Shown: piece after piece, positions 56,127 through 64,000 of the stretch
Position numbering within the stretch: position 1 is the stretch's first letter
Layout of the letters: the number at the start of each line of letters is the position of its first letter
NCBI GenBank assembly: GCA_011503125.2
Contig: WWBZ02000001.1
Location: 5,394,001-5,458,000, forward strand
From: Botryosphaeria dothidea
Taxonomy: Eukaryota > Ascomycota > Dothideomycetes > Botryosphaeriales > Botryosphaeriaceae
DNA: 64,000 nucleotides
Direction of reading: 5' to 3'
Notes under the pieces: model-generated
Told to the model about the DNA's origin: nothing
The model's input: the letters and a program-made list of their open reading frames with translations, nothing else
Database searches by the model: none
Made by a program: the position numbers and the translations under genes

Positions 56127-57308
56127 TCATTGCGGCGGCTTATCCAGACCCTCATCCTCGCCCACCAAATCAGCCCAGCGGAGCTCGTAGCTGAAGACCG
56201 TCCGTCTGAGCAGTTCATCCTGTCAACACCGTCAGCAAACCACGCTCACCCTTCCCCACCGCAACGGATGCAGACTCACCCCCGGATCCTCCTCAAACAT
56301 GACCTTCTCCATCACCGTCTTGCCCAGCTCCCTGACCCTAAACCCCTCCGCCCTCGCGCGGTCAAAAAACGCCAAATCCTTCTCCAACAGCCACGGCCGA
56401 TACGGCGAAAAGAACACATACGCCACCGCCTCCGCGCTCCTCTTCAACGTCCTCTTCACGCTCTCCACCAGCTTCCCATGCTCGCTGTGATTGAACAGCA
56501 AGTCCGCCAGGATCAGCACATCGAACCCTTCCTTGCCCGCCGCCAACGGCCCAACGTCCGCGCCCCACAGGTACCCTTGCACCTCGACCACGCCTGCCGG
56601 AATGGCGGACGATGCGTTCGCGGCGTTCCAGCGCAGGTTGTCGACGAGGTCGGCGTCCGGGTAGTCGGTACAGACGACGCGTTCGGCGCCCAACAAAGCG
56701 CAGACGAGCGAGGGCAGGCCCGCCCCAGCGCCGAGCTCGAGCACGGTGGCGCCGGCGAGGGGGTGCTTGTGCGTCTGCGGGTTCGGCGGGAGCGTCTCGA
56801 AGAAGGTGCTGATGGTGCGGCCGGCGTTCCAGACGTGGTGGCCCTGTTGGGGTTTGGATTGTTGGTTGGGGGGGAGATTTTCTTTTGGAGGGGTGGCTGG
56901 GATGGTGGGTGGAGCACGGGGGGAAAGGGGCGGAAAAAGACGAAGAAGATAGGAGAACGAAATGTCTCTTAGGCAGAGGAAATCATGAAGGCTCTCAAGG
57001 TGCAGCCCGTTGCCCTCTGTTTGTTTGGCCTTTTCTTTTTGGCGCGCGAAACCGAGACAAATTCACAGGGCGAGAAAAAAAAGTGACGACAAAGAGGAAA
57101 CGAGTAGACTCGCGAGACACGGTACCGAAAAAGAACAAATCGAAGAGCACGCGCTACTTACCCACAGCGGATTGAAGCCCACCAACCTCACTCGTATTTC
57201 TTCACCCGACAGCATCTTGTGCGTGGCGTAGGTTGGCGGCTTCTCCGGCTCGTAGAAGCCCTCGGGCTCCTGGAAGAGGTCCAATCCTCCCTCATCGTCT
57301 GATGCCAT
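56127..57308 (-). CDS. EFM7: Protein N-terminal/lysine methyltransferase, Efm7/Nnt1 type
   Basis: Three exons: 57162-57308, 56280-56843 and 56127-56219; introns of 318 and 60 nt; 267 residues. The start is MASDDEGGLDLFQEPEGFYEPEKPPTYATHKML, the Efm7-like opening, with RLVGFNPLW joined by splicing to GHHVWNAGRTIS. The class I methyltransferase fold is clear: motif I TVLELGAGAGLPSL, acidic residue in VVCTDYPDADLVDNLRWN, the VQGYLWG motif and LILADLLFNHSEH, in which the seven-beta-strand lysine methyltransferase DxLxxxxxH pattern is visible. The third exon supplies DELLRRTVFSYELRWADL. In yeast the orthologue modifies the N-terminal glycine and adjacent lysine of elongation factor eEF1A. Without the third exon the protein would end prematurely in unrelated residues. 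Confidence 0.92.
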
Positions 57309-58390
57309 ACTTCTCTTAGATCAGCGAGCTCAGAGAAGGTTGGTGTTGGTCTTCTTTTGCGCAGAATCCAGGATCAGGTTCAGTCTCTGGCAGTGATGAG
57401 TCCCTCGTCGTCGGCAAAAGGCCGGAGAAATTTCTTTTTCAGTCCAGGTGGTTGAGCACGTGGGTGAGATCAAGAAAAATGAGAAACAGGAAATTGCATG
57501 GATACATTGGTGGCGATGGCACACAAGAAGATTGAACCAACCCTGGTATGTCAATGCGAATTTCGGGTTGCAAAGCAGCCGCAGTTGTGGGAAGAGTGGT
57601 GGGCGCCCAACCCGCCGAATCCTTATAGCTGCAAGGGTCCCTGTGGCGTCATCGGGACGAGACGACGGAACATCAATGTCTTTGTCTCCAATATACACGC
57701 GACAGCAAAATTGCCCTGTTGCGTTAGATCGAACCCACATCTCAAGCTCACGCTCAAGTTACCACTTTTGTAGCGCCTGGTCACAACTCTGCTCCAACGT
57801 CACCGCAATGGGTAAGTAAGTAAAGTCATTTGCTCGGCATGACAACACCACCGCCCCCAACCTGTCTGCACAGGTACAGGAAATAAGACGTCGGTGAGCT
57901 TGTTTTGTCTCTCCTCCCAACAGCACGGAAGTTAAAAGGGACTAATTACACGAAAATACAAAAGCAAAACCTGGGCTTTAACTTTGCGTTCTTCTGCGAG
58001 CATGGTTGTTCCTCCTCATCAGCCCTTCGTTTCATGCTCGCAGCCGAGAAGAAGGAAAATTTTCCGAAAAGACCTGACAGCAACAACCAAAAAGATCTTC
58101 GTAGTCAGAGACGTAAGTGAAGAGAAAGGGTTCCGTTCTCGCCACATCGACAACAGAGCCTTTTGCCAACACCAAGAAGATTTCTTCGTGAAGGACCATT
58201 CAGACTCGCTCATGTGGGAGGGAAGAAAAAACACTAAGTAGAAGATTTCGCTGCGCAACGCTTTCCATATGTACTGTACAAAACTTGGTCCAATATATAA
58301 AAAGTAAGCCACAAGAATATTAAACTAGGCCTTGCGCCGGGGTATAATGCGTGAAAGCCGTGCGCAATTGGGTATTCCCGGGCGAACCGT
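57309..58390. other. Intergenic region with unresolved leader-like sequence
   Basis: Lies between EFM7 and the SUN-family gene, both read leftward. On the plus strand near 57800 a leader-like sequence reaches an ATG at 57809 followed at once by GTAAGTAAGTAAAG and, 60 nt on, a CTGCACAG acceptor. This looks like a short first exon, but the downstream frames are too short to name a product. No other gene supported. Confidence 0.4.
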
Positions 58391-59805
58391 TTATGCGTTG
58401 GAGAAGATGTAGGTTGCCGTGCCCGAAGAGACAGAAACCTGCAAAAAGTTAGAATCTCATGCCATCAACCGAACAGAAGTCTGGAGTAACTTACAGTGCA
58501 ACCGTCATCGTTACAGCTGTCGTAGCTCGAGCCGGAACAGAAGCCCTTGCCGACAATGTACTTGCAAGTGCCGGACATGTTGTCACCCTTGAGCTCAATG
58601 TTGAAGTCAAGCTTCTCATACGTGGTGGGCTTGTTCTGGAAAATCGAGAGCCAAGCAGCGCCGTTGGAGTAGCCGACACCGAGGTTGATAGGAGCCCAGT
58701 TACCAATGGGCTTGTTGCCGTTGGACCAGGTGCAGCCCTCCTCAACACCGACGCCAAGAGGGTTGACGTAGTACTGAGCAGAGGTGGCCTTGCCCTGCCA
58801 CTGGTAGTAGAGCTTCTGGTCAGGGCAGGCAAGAGGGTAGTCTCCGTCGGGCTGGACATCAATCGGAATAACCATGGCCTCGGTACCTGTAAAAAAAAAT
58901 AAGCTTGAATACGTTTGTTGTGCAACCTGATTCGACTTACCAGGGTAGTCAGTACGGCAAACGGCAGCGGTATCGTCAAGCTCGCTCTTGATCTCAACGG
59001 TAACCTTATCCGAACCCTTGATGCAGAGCGTGTCGAAGTTGGAGTTGGTGAGCTTAAGCTTGCCATCCTGGCAGAGAAGACCGCCAACGGACTGACCAGT
59101 GGCACCCTGGGCGATGGGCCACTGAGCCTTCTGGTAACCAGCAGGACAAGCGTAGGAGCAGTAAGCGCCCTCGGTACAGCAGTCCTCGCCGAAGCACATG
59201 TCGGCAATAGTGGTCATAATGTCGTCAAGGCCGGATGCAGAGACGATGTTGGCGGTCTGAATACCAATCCAACCGCCGAGACCCATCCAGGAAACCGGAA
59301 TGGCACCGTACTCCTCGGGGAAAGTGGAGCAGGGGATATCATCGGGGAAGGGGGTGTCGAGACCAGTGCCCCCGAGAGAAGAGGAGGAGGAGGAGGAGGA
59401 GGAGCTCTTGGTCGGCTTGCTCTTCTCAGCAGAGGTGCTCGAAGGAGTCGGGGTCGGGGTCGGGGTGGGCGTGGAAGAAGAGGGCGGCGGCGTATAGACA
59501 GACGAGCTGAAAGTCGGGGGCGCCGAAGAGCTGGTGGGAGGAGCATAGGACTCGGCGGCAACGGAAAGCTCGCCATCGGCCCAGATAAGACGGCCGTTGG
59601 CAATGCCCTCGTCGCACTCCTCCTGGGAAATAATGGAGCCATTCAGTTCACAGACGGTGACGATCTCGGTCTGGATGTCGAAGCCCTGCCTCTTCTCCAC
59701 CACACGCTTGGGGTGGAAGTGGCCGTGGCGGTGGTTGCCAGATCCGACAGCCAAGGCCGAGGCCGAGGCCAACAGGGGCAGGGTAGCAAGAGCGATGTTG
59801 CGCAT
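58391..59805 (-). CDS. SUN-family cell-wall glucanase-like protein
   Basis: Three exons: 58941-59805, 58495-58886 and 58391-58438; introns of 54 and 56 nt; 434 residues. It begins with a signal peptide (MRNIALATLPLLASASALA), then a His/Arg stretch ending in a KR site (VVEKRQG) typical of Kex2 processing. A Ser/Thr/Pro linker (TPTPTPTP, a run of serines near 135-145) leads to the conserved C-terminal SUN domain with its cysteine pattern: CSTFPEEYGAIPVSWMGLGGW, DIMTTIADMCFGEDCCTEGAYCSYACPAGYQKAQWP, LCQDGKLKLTN, CPDQKLYYQWQGK, GCTWSNG, NWAPINLGVGYSNG and CKYIVGKGFC. SUN proteins (Sun4, Sim1, Uth1, Nca3 in yeast) are secreted, act on beta-1,3-glucan and function in septation and wall remodelling. 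Which paralogue this is cannot be said. Confidence 0.95.
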
Positions 59806-62800
59806 GTTGAGCTTTGGTGAGTTGCGGAATACTAAGGCAGTAATGACGGGTTTAAATGACTGCGCGAGTTCAAGTCGCAGTTCCTACCACGCGCAAAGTT
59901 AGACGTGGTTGGTGAATACGAGCGGAGAGTCGGGCTCACAGTTGAGAATGCTTGCGCGACGGTGCTGGTAGGCGGTTGTCTTTGGTGAGCAGGGCGTGGC
60001 GCAGCGGTGATTCAGATGAATCTTTTGCTGTGGAACGGCGAAAAGGAGAGTGGGTGACTGAGGTGAAGTGAAAATTAGATTATGTCCGGCGCGCGCGCAT
60101 TTCGACGAGAAGTCTGGTGCAGAAGGCTGGGTGGGTGGTGGTGAGGGCTCACTTGAAGGTGTTGTGTATGGATGGTAAACGAATGTGAGTTGAGCGCGGA
60201 GCCCAGGTCGGAATTAGTGGCGGACGTAGAGAGCGTGGGTGAAAGAGGTGCGAAGTTGCGCGAGCTCTTTACAGCATCACAGGTCGCCGGGAGGGGGGAG
60301 AGGGCCAGCAAAAAGGCTTCGAGGGCGCGGCGTGATGGAGTTTTGGGGGAAGGGCCCGGGGAACGTCTGAGCTGCGGGCCGGGATGTTAGCTGTGGCATT
60401 CCCCAAAACAGAACGCCTTCGTGCCTGGCAGGAGAGCGCCCAGACTTTAATTGGCTCGGGTTCTTGGGTCCAAGGCCAATATTAATCTCGCGCGTCCTCT
60501 CCGCATCTGCGCCGCATCGCCCCAAAAAAGAGCCGCCCTGCCCGCGCCATCGCACGCCCGCGACAGCGCAACACACGGGTCAGGCAGAGCGCTCATCAGC
60601 AGGTCTCGACGCACCTGGCGGCGGATCGCAGGTGCTCAGCGCGCGAATCCGATGGGGGGCGCGCGCTCAGGAGTCAGTCCCAAGATCGCCCAGACACACA
60701 GCCTTCGGGCCAAGGTCCGCCGGTCGCGCGAGCTGTGGAAATTGCTGTGCTTGGCGATAGGGGAGTCGCTCGTGTCAATCCACCGGCAAGAAATGGTCAA
60801 GAGAAACGTCTGCCAGCGCTTTGCCTGCCGGACTCGTCGGGGGGCCCGGCCTTATGAGCGCTGGTATAGCAGGCTCGCCGCGCTCCGGGCCGCCGTGGCT
60901 GCTGGCCTCACACAGCAACACACAGCGGCTCTGCAGCGCGGGCGGGCAGCACTCGCTCATTTTGCTTGCAGCTCGCGCAGGCTGATCTGTGCGACCTGCT
61001 ACGTCGGTTCGGGCAGGTGACGATGGGGCCAGCCAGAGCGCAGTCGGAGGCGGTGGGGAGGTGATGGGAAAGCGGCGCCTCGTTCCCTGCGGCGATCCCC
61101 AATCCGCACGCCCCAATCTGGGGGTCCGAGGAGGCCCCTAGATGCCCTGACCCTAGGCGCGTTGACTTTTCGGGCGAGTCGCAGGTCAGCATCTTATTTC
61201 GGGAGGCTTGCTCGGGTACCTGACGCTAACCCAGCACAATCGATACCAAGCAGGCAAGCGTCATGCAAGGCATTCCGCCGGCGACACCCAGCCCAATTGC
61301 GTAACCGCGCAATCCTCAATTGCTGGGGCGATGAGAGTCAACTCATTTTTACGCCGGAATGCCCAGAGAGATGAAGTCATCCGCCGCGTGGCCACAGGCT
61401 CGATGCAAGAATGCCGCTGGGCCAGAACCTTCCCTGAGCCTGGGCTCTTGCTCGAATTTTGACTTCTCTGCCCCGCAGTAGACCGTCCGTCTGTGGCCGC
61501 TCATTGTTACACGACCGCTCGCCAACCGCGCAGGCACGGATCCGGCTCTCCCTACAGCCCGTTCGTCCTGCTGTCACCCCGTCAGCCCAGGGTGACTCCC
61601 AAATAATGCGAGCGTTGATTCTGATCCTGCCGCTGACAGACGCCACCACCCAAACCCACCTCCGGATCTGCGCGCCACCTTCACCACCTTAAACCTCGGC
61701 CGTCGATTTTCGTCTGCATTGGACCCTCCGCACACTGCCGGATTGGCTTGCCTCCGTGTCGCCACCGCTCCACGCGCGGGTGATGCGCTGGCCCGTCTTC
61801 ACGCCAATCTCCCGCCACGCGCTATGGTGAGACGCATATAAGCGCCTCGTACCGCTCCACTCAGCCTTCGGACACCAGCAGGTAGGGCAAGCCGGCCTGC
61901 TGCAGGTACACGTCGCGCAACGTGATGCCATTGTCAGGGGTGCATGCAAGATACGAGCCCCTTCGGTCGTCCTGCAGCCCAAAGAAGCTTCTTTCTGCAG
62001 CTTCTCCACTGACGCTACACCGACCGTTTCCTGCTGAGCAACATCGCGAAGATACGACGCACGACAATCAGCACCTTCCAGCCACTGTCTTCGACTCTCT
62101 GCCAGTAGTTTGCCCTCATGACAATGCCACCGTTCCATCGCGTCCGCCGAAAATGTATGGTTCGTGCTAGTCTTTGAGACGCGTCTCAACTGTCTCTCCG
62201 GAATGACCTCCGCCCTGTGCATGTCTTGGAGCCGCTCCACGAAACGTCTTTCTGCCCTTCCGTAGGGCGAAGCACGAGGAGTGATGCAAGCCACGTATCC
62301 TTACTCCACACCGGCCATCTGGTATCATAGGGTGCTCAAACAGACCTCTCCACCTCGGATGATCTGATCCAACAGGACCACACGAACCCACCACAACCTT
62401 TCCCAGCGCACGTCTTTCGATATCCTCCATTGACCTCCACGTAGTTGAAAACTGCCGGGTCCCATTTGTGCTGTCCAATCAGCCATGCAAGGGCGGGTCT
62501 CAAGAAATTTGACGGCAGGCCAAACCGCAGCCACCACGTCCCCGCAAGTCAAACTCATCTGCTTGGTGAGGGCAAACCGGCGGAACAGCACATGCACGCC
62601 TTGTGTTGGCTCTTCTCGTCCCCCGTCGAAAACCCCGCACACTCAATGTTGCAACGGACAGGGCCTCCGCAGCGAATTCGACTGGCAACTGTTGTTCGAT
62701 AACGGGAAAGCAAGAGCAGCGCGACGACAGGGATGAAGCGAAATTGGTACAACTGCGGGATCTTTCCTCCATGTGACCCCAGACTTCAGCAAAGAAACTG

Positions 62801-64000
62801 TACGGCGAATCCTTTCTAGCAATGACGTGCACATTGCTGCAAAGTTGCCCAACATCTCTGGCCCCGCTCAAGCAGCGTGTGCAGAGAATCAGACCACGGC
62901 GCAAGAAACGAGCCCAAGCATACGTAGTATGCAATCTCACAAACCCCATCGAAGTAACCTCGAGGGCCTTGGTATTGCCGTCCAGAGATATGCGCACGTG
63001 CTCGGAACTCGTTACCCTGTACATGAGTATCAGGATTGCGGGCAAGGTGCACGCGCCTTCATGAGATCTTCCAAAGGATCATTTGCCACGGCAGACGGCG
63101 TCTAAAATAGCGGATCGCTCGATGCTCGGATGATGATAAGAGAGGAACCGATCCATCTCTCAAACAGGGACTCCAGCGCATTGAAGGATGAACCAAGAGA
63201 TCTCCTGACTCGGCAAGTTTTAATACCAGGAAACGCCCCTATTTCCTCCAAGCTCTTCATCGCTTCTTGGCGTTTCCTAAATTCAGACCAGAAGGCCTTG
63301 TCTAGCCGCCCGCTTTGGGCGGCTCATTACCGATGCTGTCTCCATAGGAAGATGATGTGCCGGCATCCGGTCCGAAAGCCTTGTCTCAGCCGACGAGTGG
63401 TTGGTTGTGCGCGCAAAGCACCGAGCTCGTAGTAGACCGGATTTATTGGTTCATGAATGCGCTTGTCGATAGCAATAAGCGGTCGACCAAGCGGCGTGAG
63501 GTTCCGGTTCTTGGGTCCGCGATGAAATGCCGTTGGATGGGAAGGAAAAGTGTCAGGGGCTCGACGACTTGGTTCAGGATTAGTTCGCTTTGGCGCTCGC
63601 CGCCTGGCGAGTGGGGAATTCCGTTCGAGTCTTGGCACACGCAACGCCGTTTTCCGGAGAATAGTAGTAAGAAGCATTATCAATAACGGGCCGGAGAACG
63701 CTATCGATATATCTCCGCCTTCGAAAACCTGGAAAGAGACATTATGATAGCAAGCTTGGTGGTGAGTGTGAGCTTCGGCAATCAACGTTGGGGTCCGATC
63801 AGATGAGCAGCTCATTACTGCGTTTATCGCTGACGCTTACATACTGCCCCGTTTTCCCGCCTTATGCGTAGCGGGGTTTACTTTTGCACCCCGGCATGCC
63901 GTCATCGTTGCTGATTCTTTCTTTTGTACGTGGGAGCATCGTGAGCACCTCTCCAACGGCCTTGGGGCACTAGACCTCCGTACTCGGCACTGCTCAAGAA
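59806..64000. other. Gene-free right end of the window
   Basis: Upstream of the SUN-family gene. Its promoter probably occupies 59806-60300. From about 60270 to 61160 the sequence is strongly G+C-rich with long but incoherent open frames on both strands. The rest (61160-64000) has mixed composition and frames up to about 200 codons (for example 61689-62294 minus) that show no domain, signal peptide or plausible splice structure. I see no tRNA, rRNA or mobile-element signature. Confidence 0.4.

Noticed and set aside
61689..62294. A 201-codon minus-strand frame
   Set aside because: Composition and Cys/Trp/Arg scatter look random, and no domain or family pattern appears.

Overview
The window is nuclear DNA of a filamentous ascomycete (Pezizomycotina). 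Short introns (mostly 45-70 nt) with GTAAGT-like donors and CTAAC-type branch points interrupt most genes. The gene content is fungal: Zn2Cys6 and Clr5 regulators, Ecm33- and SUN-family wall proteins, a secreted tyrosinase, Rvs167 and fungal-type glutamate-cysteine ligase. I cannot fix the class; a dothideomycete- or eurotiomycete-like genome is a guess.

Layout. (1) 0-1 kb: the first exon of a gene running off the left edge and a small NTF2/SnoaL-like protein. (2) 1.4-14 kb is an accessory, probably metabolic, stretch: a Clr5-ankyrin protein with an apparent frameshift, a small orphan ORF, a zinc-type alcohol dehydrogenase without structural-zinc cysteines, a secreted FAD-linked oxidase, a decayed tyrosinase and an intact secreted tyrosinase. 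(3) 14.8-23.7 kb: glutamate-cysteine ligase catalytic subunit, a Q/P-rich cytoplasmic-type protein, the KEOPS kinase Bud32 and a small Cys/His-rich protein. (4) 26-32 kb: two Ecm33/Sps2-family surface proteins, one with a transmembrane anchor and one with a GPI-type tail, on either side of a Zn2Cys6 regulator. (5) 33.7-36.3 kb: a decaying large fungal-specific gene. (6) 37-60 kb is dense housekeeping sequence: glutamate-cysteine ligase regulatory subunit, AP-1 sigma, Maf1, Rvs167, Nfs1, Vps23, gamma-tubulin, a multi-pass membrane protein, an Efm7-like methyltransferase and a SUN-family wall protein. (7) 59.8-64 kb has no gene I can support.

Functional links. Both subunits of glutamate-cysteine ligase, the first step of glutathione synthesis, lie on the same strand about 20 kb apart, and Nfs1 adds a second cysteine-consuming enzyme. 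Three cell-wall proteins share the window. The tyrosinase/FAD oxidase/dehydrogenase group could oxidise a phenolic or alcohol substrate, but no backbone synthase is present, so calling it a cluster is inference.

Exon boundaries were worked out by hand from reading-frame continuity, splice motifs and family conservation. Several first exons are only 6-11 nt long and would be missed by simple gene finding.
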